From: Rickettsia endosymbiont of Lasioglossum villosulum
GTDB lineage: Bacteria > Pseudomonadota > Alphaproteobacteria > Rickettsiales > Rickettsiaceae
Reading direction: 5' to 3'
Assembly: GCF_964026455.1 (NCBI RefSeq)
Contig: NZ_OZ032152.1
Location: 558,001 to 622,000, forward strand
DNA length: 64,000 nucleotides
Each line of letters begins with the position of its first letter. Position 1 is the first letter of the stretch. The position numbers and the translations under genes were made by a program. The notes under the pieces were generated by a model, which saw nothing but the letters and a program-made list of their open reading frames with translations, searched no databases and was not told where the DNA came from. Below are positions 19,939 through 28,528 of the stretch, in pieces.

Positions 19939-21708
19939 GTGATAAAATATCCTACTTTATCCAAATCGACGCTTAGTTTAGGTATTTATTTTTTAAAATT
20001 CGATAAAGTTAAAATTCTCTTATTAACTGCTAGTTGTATCATATTTGGTATGATTCCGGCAGTTGATAGTATATTATTGCAAAAGATTATCGATTTAATT
20101 GAGTCATTTAGTGACGCTAATGCACATAATCTTTTATCTTCAATGATTTATTGGGCAGTATTTTATGCCCTTTGGTGGGAGGGAATTAATATCGCTTACC
20201 GCTCATACGATTATTTATATTTAAAAACCATGCCGGTTATTAAAGGAAAGATATTAAATGAGCTTTATAATTATACCCAGTATCACAGCCATAAATTCTT
20301 TCAAGACAATTTAGCAGGGCATATTAGCAATAGAATTACTGAGACTGCTAGATCATTTGAAATGATAATTTCGATATTTGGTGAGAAAATTCTCCGTAAG
20401 CTTGCAATTATTGCTTTTGCATTAGTTGCTCTATATTCGGTACATTATATTTTTGCCACCATATTTATTATATGGATTACAGTTTTCTTAGGGCTTAGTG
20501 TTTTATTTTCAGGTAACATTAATAGATATTCGCTAAATTATGCACGAAGCCAATCGCTTGTCGCTGGTAGTATTGTTGATGCAATCAGCAATATTAATGC
20601 AGTTAGAATGTTCACCTCACATAAATTTGAGCGTCAACATTTGGAAACAAGAGTAGAGAATGCCGTAGCTGATGAGCAAACTATGCAGTTTTTTATGTTC
20701 AAGCTGCGTTATGCTCTTGGCACTTCCTGCTCGATAATGATTTTTGTCATGATTTACTACCTCTCAACACTTCGTAGTGAACTCGCTATAACCATAGGTG
20801 ATTGTGTGCTGGTGTTAACATTATGCATAAATGTGTCAGATAATATTTGGGATTTAACCCAAGAAATCGGTGATATGTTTGAACAAGTAGGAGCTTTTAA
20901 CCAAGGTCTATCGTTAATGGGACCACATATTATAACCGATATAGAAAACGCCTCTCCTTTAGATATAAAAGACGGCATCGTTGAATTTAGAAACGTTACC
21001 TTTAATTATCATCATAATAATAACTTATTCCGTAATAAATCAGTATTAATTCCAAGTAAGCAGAAAGTAGGATTAGTTGGGTTTTCTGGATCAGGTAAAA
21101 CAACTTTCATTAGCTTAATTACCAGATTACACGACATCGAAGATGGTATGATTTTAATTGATGGTCAAAATATCAAAAATGTAACGCAAGATTCTTTAAG
21201 AAAAGCTATTAGCCTTATCCCACAAGAACCGATACTTTTCCATCGTACTATTTTAGAAAATATTAGATATGGTCGTAAAGAAGCATCATTTGAGGAGGTA
21301 GTTGAAGCAGCAAAAGCCGCTCATATACATGAGGTGATTAGTAAGTTACCAGAAGGGTACGATACTATGTGCGGCGAGCGTGGCAATAACCTCTCAGGTG
21401 GTCAGCGTCAGAGAGTTATTATAGCAAGGGCTATCTTAAAAAACGCACCTATCCTAATTCTTGATGAAGCAACAAGTAGTCTAGATAGCGAAACAGAAAG
21501 CTTAATTCAAGAATCAATGGAATATTTAATGCAAAATAAAACTGTGATAGTTATTGCTCATAGATTATCGACTTTGCTTAATATGGATAGAATTTTAGTT
21601 TTTGATAAAGGTAGTATCACTGAAGACGGTAGCCACTCAGAGCTGTTAAAAAATAGTAAGCTTTATCAAAAATTATGGAATTCACAAGTGAAAGGCTTAA
21701 TAACCTAG
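19939..21708 (+). CDS. ABC transporter, fused permease and ATPase (MsbA/exporter type)
   Basis: 589 aa with a GTG start. The first about 320 residues hold five to six membrane segments of the exporter type; the ATPase follows with Walker A GFSGSGKTT, signature LSGGQRQRV, Walker B ILILDEATSSLD and switch His in VIVIAHRLST. It works as a homodimer or heterodimer that exports lipid, peptide or drug-like substrates; the substrate cannot be assigned. It stands alone, divergent from cydA's unit. Confidence 0.88.
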   Translation: MIKYPTLSKSTLSLGIYFLKFDKVKILLLTASCIIFGMIPAVDSILLQKIIDLIESFSDANAHNLLSSMIYWAVFYALWWEGINIAYRSYDYLYLKTMPVIKGKILNELYNYTQYHSHKFFQDNLAGHISNRITETARSFEMIISIFGEKILRKLAIIAFALVALYSVHYIFATIFIIWITVFLGLSVLFSGNINRYSLNYARSQSLVAGSIVDAISNINAVRMFTSHKFERQHLETRVENAVADEQTMQFFMFKLRYALGTSCSIMIFVMIYYLSTLRSELAITIGDCVLVLTLCINVSDNIWDLTQEIGDMFEQVGAFNQGLSLMGPHIITDIENASPLDIKDGIVEFRNVTFNYHHNNNLFRNKSVLIPSKQKVGLVGFSGSGKTTFISLITRLHDIEDGMILIDGQNIKNVTQDSLRKAISLIPQEPILFHRTILENIRYGRKEASFEEVVEAAKAAHIHEVISKLPEGYDTMCGERGNNLSGGQRQRVIIARAILKNAPILILDEATSSLDSETESLIQESMEYLMQNKTVIVIAHRLSTLLNMDRILVFDKGSITEDGSHSELLKNSKLYQKLWNSQVKGLIT

Positions 21709-21754
21709 ATTTATGGGTAATGAATTTTCGCTTGATATTAAGTGTACAAAATCG

Positions 21755-22012
21755 TCATGAGTTCGGCGAATAAAATGAGCATGGCAATCTTATGAAACAG
21801 TATGATACTCCTGAGATTGCCACGCTCACTCGCAAGGCATTGTTGTGTAGATCGAAAAACGTGATCGGTGTCATCTAGTTGCTTGGGAACTAGATCCAGA
21901 AAATAATAAAAAATACTAATTTTATTAGTATTTTTAACTGGCTCTAGTTCATAAATCACGGGATGACAGGGGAAAATGGTCCACGCAGGCAATGCCCACT
22001 CGCAATGGCGTA
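21755..22012. repeat. composite dispersed repeat (GTCATTGCGAG family)
   Basis: It contains the family blocks: GAGCATGGCAATC, GAGATTGCCACGCTCACTCGCAA, a core AAATAATAAAAAATACTAATTTTATTAGTATTTTT hairpin, AACTGGCTCTAGTTC, TCACGGGATGACAGGGGAAAATGG and CACTCGCAATGGCG. The same blocks recur in many intergenic gaps of this window (see findings). Reading frames crossing it are not genes. Confidence 0.85.
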
Positions 22013-22036
22013 TTTAGTATTTACGTAACAAAATCA

Positions 22037-23275
22037 CTAAAACCCGCTTAAGCTATTAGGACCAATAACAGCAGATGTAGCGTTAGTACTAAATATTCTA
22101 GCTGCTGTTTGTATAATATCCTCGGCTTTTATATTCATGATAATTTCCATAATCTCTTCAGGAGAGATATATTTACCGAAAACAGCATAATTTTTGCCTA
22201 TCTCTTCTGATTTATAAGCTACTTTTTCCTGAGCCATTTGTAAATTACTGCGGATTTGTGTTCTAGCTCTTTCGATCTCTTCTTGTTTTACTTGCTCTGT
22301 CATTCTCTTTATTTCATTCTTCAGCTCTGCGGCTAATAGCTCTAATTTATCGTGAGCTGTACTTGCATAAATAGTAAATACTCCGCTATCAAAATAGGGA
22401 CTATTATAACTTCCTACAGCATATGCAAGTCCTAATTTTTCACGAATATGTTGGAATAATCTTGAAGACATCCCACCGCCAAATATTATAGCAAGTAGCT
22501 GAGTTTGGTAAAGCCTTTCTAAATTAATGTAAGATGTTCCTTCAAATCCTAATATTAAAGTAGTTTGTTCTAAATCTTTATTTATAAAGCTATGACCGCC
22601 TATATATTTTGCAGGTGAAAAATTACTTTTCTTTCCTTGTGTTAAAGAAGAAAATAAACGTTCTGCTTCTTTTACTATTTCTTCATGGTCAACATTACCT
22701 GCAATCGATAAATAAAAGTTCTCAGCATTATAATGTTTACCTGTAAAGTTTAAGAAATGATCCTTATTAAAAGTCTCAAGGGTTTTGCTTGTTCCAAGTA
22801 TCGGTTTACCAAGCGGCTGATCTTTAAACACACTATTATAAAACTTTTCATATACTAAATCATCAGGATTATCTTGAGCATGTGCTATTTCTTGCAAAAT
22901 TACCTGATACTCCTTTGCTATCTCTTTTTCAGCAAAAGCAGAATTTTGTACTATATCAGCAATTATTGCTAGTGCTTTATTACAATTTTCAGATAACACT
23001 CTTGAATAATATACTGTCTTTTCATGACCGGTATAAGCATTAAAATGTCCGCCTATAGAATCAAACTCTTCAGCTATTTGCTTTGCTGTTCTGGTTTTAG
23101 TACCTTTAAAAGCCATATGTTCAAGGAAATGTGATATTCCTTCTTCTTCCGGATTTTCATAACGGCTACCAACTTTGGCTATCAAATTTATTGCTACCGA
23201 ATTAACATAAGGCATATTATATGTTAAAATCGTTAAACCATTCTTTAATTTACTAACGTTAAAATTTTCTTTCAT
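22037..23275 (-). CDS. M16 family zinc peptidase (processing-peptidase-like)
   Basis: About 412 aa from the ATG at 23275. The frame is open further upstream to 23350, but those residues come from the adjacent repeat and are not family sequence. It has the inverted zinc motif HFLEH in [13 protein letters not shown] with the downstream Glu in the [17 protein letters not shown] region, and [22 protein letters not shown] in the second half. It is homologous to the mitochondrial processing peptidase beta subunit; the bacterial role is probably cleavage of short peptides or signal peptides. Confidence 0.88.
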   Translation of the reverse strand: MKENFNVSKLKNGLTILTYNMPYVNSVAINLIAKVGSRYENPEEEGISHFLEHMAFKGTKTRTAKQIAEEFDSIGGHFNAYTGHEKTVYYSRVLSENCNKALAIIADIVQNSAFAEKEIAKEYQVILQEIAHAQDNPDDLVYEKFYNSVFKDQPLGKPILGTSKTLETFNKDHFLNFTGKHYNAENFYLSIAGNVDHEEIVKEAERLFSSLTQGKKSNFSPAKYIGGHSFINKDLEQTTLILGFEGTSYINLERLYQTQLLAIIFGGGMSSRLFQHIREKLGLAYAVGSYNSPYFDSGVFTIYASTAHDKLELLAAELKNEIKRMTEQVKQEEIERARTQIRSNLQMAQEKVAYKSEEIGKNYAVFGKYISPEEIMEIIMNIKAEDIIQTAARIFSTNATSAVIGPNSLSGF

Positions 23276-23300
23276 AATTACTTTTTTATTTTCTAAATCG

Positions 23301-24170
23301 TCATACAATATTGTCATCCCGTGGCTTGTCCACGGGATCTTGTATAACAAACTGTGTCTTGAGATCCTGCGATCGAGTTGCGGGATTACATTGCAGTGAT
23401 GACTCTCTCAACTTCGCAAGCCGCAAAAATCTTGCAAAAGCAAAAATCATTGAATCTACAAAACCATCAAAGCCGAACACAAAATATCTTCTAATAAAAA
23501 ATGCTTTGAAAAACCACCATATCATTTCGGTTGCTATTCGAATATTCGATGGTTTTTTACCCTGCTTAATTAAATCTTTTGCTTGCTCACCGGAATAAAA
23601 ATTTGCTTTAGCTACTAGCTGCTCGATCGAAGTACCTGAATAGTGATAAGCAGCTTCATTTAATGTATAGATTTTATTTGCAAAATCAACATCCTTATTA
23701 AACACTACCGAATCATGAGTGGTGCTATTTATAGTATTTGCAAAACTAGCAAATTTTTTATTATACAATCTAGTGCATTTATTATAAGGGGCAAAAATTC
23801 TAGGGCGTGTATCATTACGATGCATTATTAAAAGCTTTATCTGATAAGCCAAATAACGATCTTGATTTTGAGAGGCAAAGATATATTCTATTTCGTCTTG
23901 CAACTCTTTAGAAAGTTCTTCATCAGCATCAATATTAAGAATCCAATCGTTTTTACATAGATCTTCAGCAAAAGATTTCTGCCCTACATAACCAAGCCAT
24001 GGCTTTACTACTACCTTAGCTCCTAAGCTTTCAGCGATTGCTACAGTCTCATCAGTACTTTCGCTATCTACAACTATCACCTCATCAGCAATGTTTTTTA
24101 CGCTATTTATAGCCCGTTCTATCCTTGCAGCTTCATTTTTAGTAATGATAAAAGCTGAGATTTTGTTCAT
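23301..24170 (-). CDS. glycosyltransferase family 2 (LPS core type)
   Basis: 289 aa. [21 protein letters not shown] opens a GT-A fold; [12 protein letters not shown] and [11 protein letters not shown] give the donor/metal-binding acids typical of WaaE/KdtX-like heptose or glucose transferases. The C-terminal roughly 30 residues (after [12 protein letters not shown]) are translated from the dispersed repeat (for example [13 protein letters not shown]), so the native end has been replaced. The catalytic domain is complete and the enzyme may still work. Confidence 0.85.
   Translation of the reverse strand: MNKISAFIITKNEAARIERAINSVKNIADEVIVVDSESTDETVAIAESLGAKVVVKPWLGYVGQKSFAEDLCKNDWILNIDADEELSKELQDEIEYIFASQNQDRYLAYQIKLLIMHRNDTRPRIFAPYNKCTRLYNKKFASFANTINSTTHDSVVFNKDVDFANKIYTLNEAAYHYSGTSIEQLVAKANFYSGEQAKDLIKQGKKPSNIRIATEMIWWFFKAFFIRRYFVFGFDGFVDSMIFAFARFLRLAKLRESSLQCNPATRSQDLKTQFVIQDPVDKPRDDNIV
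23313..23400. repeat. dispersed repeat overlapping a glycosyltransferase 3' end
   Basis: TGTCATCCCGTGGCTTGTCCACGGGATCTTG and the following GAGATCCTGCGATCGAGTTGCGGGATTACA are the hairpin form of the dispersed repeat, also present at 29616-29696. On the minus strand it is translated as the last residues of the GT2 gene and as the false N-terminal extension of the M16 gene. Confidence 0.75.
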
Positions 24171-24181
24171 AATACTTACAC

Positions 24182-24236
24182 CGTCATTGCGAGGAAATTA
24201 CGTCAGTAATGGTACGTACACAATCCAGTTAAATAA
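24182..24236. repeat. dispersed repeat, short copy
   Basis: CCGTCATTGCGAGGAAATTACGTCAGTAATG...CAATCCAGTTAAATAA, one end of the repeat family. It lies directly downstream of the GIY-YIG gene, whose other side carries a second copy. Confidence 0.7.
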
Positions 24237-24516
24237 TCTCTTCATATAAATCTCTCCATTCTTGATTTATTTCTTCAATAAGTTCCAACTTTCTTTTTCT
24301 TGAACCGCCTTTTATTTGCTTTTCCCTTGTGATTGCTGATATCATAGTGTCATGTAACTCATAAAACACCAGCATTTTACAATCATACTTTTTAGAGAAT
24401 CCTTTTAAAAGTTCATTTTTATGCTCATATATACGTTTAGTAAGATTAGAAGTTACTCCAACATACAGAGTACCATTTCTTTTGTTAGTAATAATGTATA
24501 CTACTGGTTGTTTCAT
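24229..24516 (-). CDS. GIY-YIG family nuclease-like protein
   Basis: 95 aa with the GIY-YIG signature read as VYIITN...GTLYVGVTSNLTKRIYEH, followed by KMLVFYELHDTMISAITREKQIKGGSRKRKLELIEEIN. This is the small stand-alone UPF0213-like form. It is a putative endonuclease of unknown physiological role. It sits between two copies of the dispersed repeat (24182-24236 and 24524-24647), and such genes often appear singly between repeats. Confidence 0.85.
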   Translation of the reverse strand: MKQPVVYIITNKRNGTLYVGVTSNLTKRIYEHKNELLKGFSKKYDCKMLVFYELHDTMISAITREKQIKGGSRKRKLELIEEINQEWRDLYEEII

Positions 24517-24523
24517 AATAATG

Positions 24524-24647
24524 TCATTGTGAGCAAAAAGGAATATAGAAACAGAAAAATAAAAAAAAAAATGCTAAAAATTAGCATTTTTTAACTGGAT
24601 TGCTTCGTCAATTACTAACGTAATTTCCTCGCAATGACGAACATATT
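24524..24647. repeat. dispersed repeat with hairpin core
   Basis: Begins TGTCATTGTGAGC, has a core AAAAAATGCTAAAAATTAGCATTTTTTAACTGGATTGCTTCGTCAATTAC and ends TTTCCTCGCAATGACGA, so its ends are inverted copies of each other. The core AATGCTAA/TTAGCATT is a hairpin that could terminate transcription. Confidence 0.8.
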
Positions 24648-24698
24648 TAAACCAGCTCGTGCTATTTTTTTAGCATCTTTTTGTGCTTGTTTAGTATA

Positions 24699-24858
24699 GG
24701 CTCTGTGAACATTTCTAAAAAGATTTAATTTCGGCTCTTTTTTGCTGCAAATTATAAGATTTTTTTGAAATATGAATAACTATTCCGGCAAAAATCTTAT
24801 TAATTTTCGCTAAAAAATAGCTCAAAATTGAAAATCAATTAGAAATGTTCACAGAACC
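24699..24858. mobile_element. MITE-like element with long terminal inverted repeats and TA duplication
   Basis: The left end GGCTCTGTGAACATTTCTAA and the right end (reversed) GGTTCTGTGAACATTTCTAA match at 19 of 20 positions, and similarity continues inward for about 20 bp. Both ends are flanked by TA (24697-24698 and 24859-24860), as expected for Tc1/mariner-IS630 type insertion. The 160-bp interior has no reading frame. No transposase for it is visible in this window. Confidence 0.75.
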
Positions 24859-24885
24859 TAGCGAATTATATACATTTATAAAAAA

Positions 24886-25083
24886 TTACCAATCTAGTTT
24901 ATTGCTATACTTTTCTATTGGTTCTTTTCGTCCTTCGGTTATAGACTTATGCATATTTGGAATAGATAGTAAATATAAAGTTTCTTCCATATTACGATAA
25001 TCTTCTTCTGAAATTAATACTACCTTGCTTTTCTTACCTTTAATATAAATAGGTTTATTTATACCCCTAATAAATGAAGAGTT
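24886..25083 (-). pseudogene. Phd/YefM-type antitoxin, 5' end lost
   Basis: The frame ending at the TAA 24886-24888 reads NKPIYIKGKKSKVVLISEEDY, then RNMEETLYLLSIPNMHKSI and ends KYSNKLDW. This is the family pattern of Phd/YefM antitoxins from about residue 25 onward. Upstream the reading frame runs into the palindromic repeat at 25078-25216 and no start codon is found. The N-terminal DNA-binding part is missing and no toxin gene is adjacent. It is a dead toxin-antitoxin remnant. Confidence 0.7.
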
Positions 25084-25216
25084 GAGTATACGAAGATCAA
25101 CTTGGAAAAGAGCAAGGAGTATATAAGTCGAGGAGCGGAGCGTACAAATAGTATGTGAGCACCACAGATCTTATAAGACGACGTAGCCAATTTTTCAAGT
25201 TCATCGAGTATACTTA
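25078..25216. repeat. palindromic element with GAGTATAC ends
   Basis: GAGTATACGAAGATCAACTTGGAAAA at the left and, reversed, AGTATACTCGATGAACTTGAAAAA at the right enclose a G+C-richer centre (GTCGAGGAGCGGAGCGTAC). The element sits where the Phd antitoxin gene lost its 5' end, and directly downstream of rpoH. Confidence 0.65.
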
Positions 25217-25234
25217 TGTTTTCCTATTAAAAAC

Positions 25235-26119
25235 CTAATTAGCTTTAATAGCATCACTACTCAAAATAAATTTCTTTATCTTCTCAAAAGCGGTGTTTTC
25301 TATTTGTCTAATACGTTCTTTAGAAATATTATATTCACTACTTAAAACATCGAGAGTTTTAGGAGTATCTTGCAATTTACGCTCTGTTAAAATACGTAAT
25401 TCTCTGGCGTTTAAAACTTTCATAGCACTAGATAATAAAGCTCTCTTATGAGTCATATCTTCTTTACTAATGGCTATAGCTTCAGGGCTTGGGCGTGTTT
25501 CAGGTAGTAATTCTATCAATTCACCTGAACTTGCATCATCATTATTTATAGTATTATTTAATGATAAATCAGAACCGGAAAGCCTGATATTCATATCAGA
25601 AACTTCACTAACTGAAACGCCTAATTCATCAGCGATTTGGACAAAATCATCGCTTGTAATAGCTCTTGAATATAAATTAGTGATTTTATTTTTAATTTTA
25701 CTAAGGCTGAAAAATAATTTTTTCTGTGCAGCAGTCGTACCCATCTTTACTAATGACCAAGATTTTAATATATATTCTTGAATAGCTGCTTTAATCCACC
25801 ACATAGCATAAGTTGATAAACGAAAACCAAGCTCAGGATTGAATTTTTTTACTGCTTGCATTAAACCTATATTACCTTCCGATACTAATTCGGTAACAGG
25901 AAGACCATAAGTTCTATAACCAGTTGCAATTTTTGCAACTAACTTAAGATGGCTAGTTACTAACTTATGTGCCGCTTGCAGATCATTCTGCTCTAAGTAA
26001 GATTTAGCCAGCAAAAACTCTTCTTCTTGCGTTAGTGAAGGAATTTTGTTAATTTTCTGTAAGTAGCTATAAAAGCCTGATTCACTAGAGATTGCTAATG
26101 CATTAATATTACTAGTCAT
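25235..26119 (-). CDS. rpoH: RNA polymerase sigma-32 factor RpoH
   Basis: About 294 aa from the ATG at 26119 (a TTG at 26134 adds five residues without support). Region 2 shows LVSEGNIGLMQAVKKFNP and FRLSTYAMWWIKAAIQEYIL; the RpoH box is AAQKKLFFSLSK; region 4.2 ends SSEYNISKERIRQIENTAFEK. It directs transcription of heat-shock genes. Length and motifs are normal. It is the only regulator of core transcription seen here. Confidence 0.93.
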   Translation of the reverse strand: MTSNINALAISSESGFYSYLQKINKIPSLTQEEEFLLAKSYLEQNDLQAAHKLVTSHLKLVAKIATGYRTYGLPVTELVSEGNIGLMQAVKKFNPELGFRLSTYAMWWIKAAIQEYILKSWSLVKMGTTAAQKKLFFSLSKIKNKITNLYSRAITSDDFVQIADELGVSVSEVSDMNIRLSGSDLSLNNTINNDDASSGELIELLPETRPSPEAIAISKEDMTHKRALLSSAMKVLNARELRILTERKLQDTPKTLDVLSSEYNISKERIRQIENTAFEKIKKFILSSDAIKAN

Positions 26120-26209
26120 TACTAACCTTACCAATTAATTTTCTTTATAATATCATATATATGTTCTAAAATAAACTATTTCTAGAGTATTTTTAAATAA
26201 AATCAAATA

Positions 26210-26752
26210 ATGTCTAAAAAATCTAATAAGAATTTAGCGTTTTCCTTATTAGGACTAATAATTAGCATGGTACTACTTAGCTTTGCTGCCGTACCGCTTT
26301 ATAACTTATTTTGTAAAGTTACGGGATATGGCGGTACTACTAATAGAGAAACAGTAAGTATCTACTCTAAAGTCAAAGGAACTAGACCTATAATTATTGA
26401 GTTTGATGCTAATGTCGATAAAAATCTACCTTGGCGTTTTATTCCAAGACAGCAGAGAGTGCAGATTGTTCCGGGACAAAATACTTTAGTTTTTTATGAA
26501 ACAGAAAATTTAAGTAGTAACGATATTATAGGAACTTCAATTTATAACGTTACTCCTAATAAAGCAGGAAAATATTTTGTAAAGATTCATTGTTTTTGTT
26601 TCGAAGAACAATTATTAAAAGCCGGTGAGAAAGTTTTAATGCCAGTCACGTTTTATATAGATAAGGATTTCGAAAACGATCCTGAAATGAGAGATGTAAA
26701 AGTACTTACCTTGTCTTATAGCTTTTTCAAAGTACGAGATGTTAAAAAATAA
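26210..26752 (+). CDS. ctaG: cytochrome c oxidase assembly protein CtaG/Cox11
   Basis: 180 aa with one N-terminal membrane anchor ([21 protein letters not shown]) and a periplasmic domain. It contains [12 protein letters not shown] and the copper-binding HCFCFEEQ motif, then [15 protein letters not shown]. It inserts Cu(B) into subunit I of cytochrome c oxidase. It stands alone here, divergent from rpoH. Confidence 0.93.
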   Translation: MSKKSNKNLAFSLLGLIISMVLLSFAAVPLYNLFCKVTGYGGTTNRETVSIYSKVKGTRPIIIEFDANVDKNLPWRFIPRQQRVQIVPGQNTLVFYETENLSSNDIIGTSIYNVTPNKAGKYFVKIHCFCFEEQLLKAGEKVLMPVTFYIDKDFENDPEMRDVKVLTLSYSFFKVRDVKK

Positions 26753-26831
26753 GGAATTATCAAAACATAAGATTTTAATTAATTGATTAATTCTATTAAA
26801 AACAGTAAAATCTAAGAAAACAATTATTTTT

Positions 26832-27113
26832 ATGATAGTACAGAAAAGTTATATTAATAATAATGGTAGACTTGCAATTCCTATAAAAGTTAGGAAAAAG
26901 TTAAAACTCAAAACAGGTGATGAGGTAACAATAAAATATAATGATTCAGAATTAATAGTATCAACTTTTCATTCAAATATAGAAAAAGCCCGAAATATAT
27001 TAGATAAGTATAAAAATATTGATCTAAATAAAGAATTAAAGCTTATGAGAAAGTATGATTCTGATGTCATTCCCGCGGAGGCGGGAATCCAGAAAAATAA
27101 TAAAAAATACTAA
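26832..27113 (+). CDS. AbrB/MazE-type antitoxin-like protein with repeat-derived tail
   Basis: 93 aa. The first about 45 residues are a SpoVT-AbrB swapped-hairpin domain: INNNGRLAIPIKVRKKLKLK, then TGDEVTIKYND. The last 17 residues (SDVIPAEAGIQKNNKKY) are translated from the dispersed repeat that starts at 27062. The native C-terminus, which would contact a toxin such as a PIN protein, is thus replaced and no toxin follows. It could still bind DNA but is an orphan antitoxin. Confidence 0.7.
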   Translation: MIVQKSYINNNGRLAIPIKVRKKLKLKTGDEVTIKYNDSELIVSTFHSNIEKARNILDKYKNIDLNKELKLMRKYDSDVIPAEAGIQKNNKKY

Positions 27114-27212
27114 TTTTATTAGTATTTTTTAGCTGGATCCCGTGAATAAATCACGGGATGACAGGGGAAAATGATCCACGCGAGCAATGCTTATGCAGAA
27201 ATGACATCAAAG
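27062..27212. repeat. dispersed repeat fused to the AbrB-like gene
   Basis: Contains GATGTCATTCCCGC, GGCGGGAATCCAG, the AAATAATAAAAAATACTAATTTTATTAGTATTTTTT hairpin core, AGCTGGATCCCGTG, TCACGGGATGACAGGGGAAAATGATCCACGC and GCAATGC blocks. Confidence 0.8.
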
Positions 27213-27213
27213 T

Positions 27214-28212
27214 TTAACGAGTATACTCAATAATCCATTTACGTAATTTAACTATTGGCGAAGTATTTATAAGAGCTGTAGACGGCAATGCTTTACCATT
27301 AGTATTAAAGTTAATTATTGGATCTATACCATATATGCTATACCAAGCTTTTAACGGCGAACTATTCGAATTTTTACGATGAAACCAACTTAAAAGCGGC
27401 GTAGTCTCTTCATATTCTATTACTTTAACTGATTGTGGATTTTGGTGATATACAAGGCTAAGCACTGACTGGTCTGAGTGATGCCATTTATATTCGTCAT
27501 AATTAGGATGAATATTATAATCTTTACCTGAAAGGACTCTAATATCCTCACAACTTTTTAGCCATTTTTCAATAAAGGAGCGAGCAAGCTTAGTATTACG
27601 TACTACAATAACCGCACTCCAAATATGATCATCATTTCTACATTCTTCATTAAGGCAATTCATCAAGGCAAAGCTTTCGCCTTTTACAAAACTGCCGTTT
27701 TTACGATCACGATCATGTACCAGTAATACATCATTATTGCCTAACAGATTAGTCAGATTGCTAATATGTTGTTTGATAATAAAAGCTGAATCTAAATATA
27801 CTATAATAGCTTCCTCGGGAGCATTTTTCATTGTTTCAAGTATAATATAGGGTTTCCATAACCATAGACCCGCTCCTGCTTTTTCATTAAAAATTTCTTG
27901 ATGTTTTTCAATAAATGTTTGATCAATATGTTTTTTCTTATAATTAAGTATAAAGTCTATACCTTTATTAATCGCATAATGACTTGTCGCATTCTGGTTA
28001 CGATAAATATGTTCTGCACCATCAGCATAAGAAACTAAATAAATAGGTTCTTTTATTGAGTTTTGAACTGATAAATCCACTTTCTGCATCGATAAATCAT
28101 TTATAAAACCTTGGCGAGCATATTCTAAAATAACCAGCACCAAATAAATAAATATTAATGCAGCAAACGTTTTACATAAAGTTTCAAGGGATTTTTTATA
28201 TTGCAACGACAT
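27214..28212 (-). CDS. membrane-anchored glycosyltransferase-like protein
   Basis: 332 aa with an N-terminal membrane segment (ALIFIYLVLVILEYA). The domain after it has AGAGLWLWKPYIILETM and IIVYLDSAFII, a pattern like that of small GT-A-type glycosyltransferases, with an acidic D-x-S/A-x motif in place of DXD. It is probably involved in surface glycan or lipid decoration. No close family name is recognised. It is alone between two repeats. Confidence 0.6.
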   Translation of the reverse strand: MSLQYKKSLETLCKTFAALIFIYLVLVILEYARQGFINDLSMQKVDLSVQNSIKEPIYLVSYADGAEHIYRNQNATSHYAINKGIDFILNYKKKHIDQTFIEKHQEIFNEKAGAGLWLWKPYIILETMKNAPEEAIIVYLDSAFIIKQHISNLTNLLGNNDVLLVHDRDRKNGSFVKGESFALMNCLNEECRNDDHIWSAVIVVRNTKLARSFIEKWLKSCEDIRVLSGKDYNIHPNYDEYKWHHSDQSVLSLVYHQNPQSVKVIEYEETTPLLSWFHRKNSNSSPLKAWYSIYGIDPIINFNTNGKALPSTALINTSPIVKLRKWIIEYTR

Positions 28213-28268
28213 ATTATTAGCTTTTAATTTGAATTAAAGTTTAGTGTAATGGTTTTCTAGTTTTTATG

Positions 28269-28394
28269 CTAATCATTGCTTATTTCCCAATCAGATTCGA
28301 AAGAACAATTTACTATATCATCATTTATTCTAACTGTTCCTTTTAAGAAACCAAAATAACTTCTTTTAATTCTTTTAAGGTGTTTTTTAAACAT
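28269..28394 (-). CDS. small protein resembling C-terminus of a Phd-type antitoxin
   Basis: 41 aa from an ATG at 28394: MFKKHLKRIKRSYFGFLKG, then TVRINDDIVNCSFESDWEI. The G-x-LKG-x-I-x-DDI-x9-WE pattern resembles the toxin-binding tail of Phd/YefM antitoxins. No N-terminal DNA-binding part and no toxin gene are present. It is most likely a remnant. The rest of the 28213-28528 gap shows only A+T-rich sequence upstream of mnmA. Confidence 0.4.
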   Translation of the reverse strand: MFKKHLKRIKRSYFGFLKGTVRINDDIVNCSFESDWEISND

Positions 28395-28528
28395 CTGCAC
28401 ATTAGTATTTATTCAGTATGTATAATAATAGCAGAAAAAAAGTAACATTAAAATTTAAATTTTTCATAAATAATTGGTTGTAATTTATCGTAAATCTAGT
28501 ATAACTTGCTGTTTGTTTAGAAGTTCTT

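Noticed and set aside
21738..21992. 84-codon minus-strand frame
   Set aside because: Lies wholly within the dispersed repeat; similar frames appear in other repeat copies.
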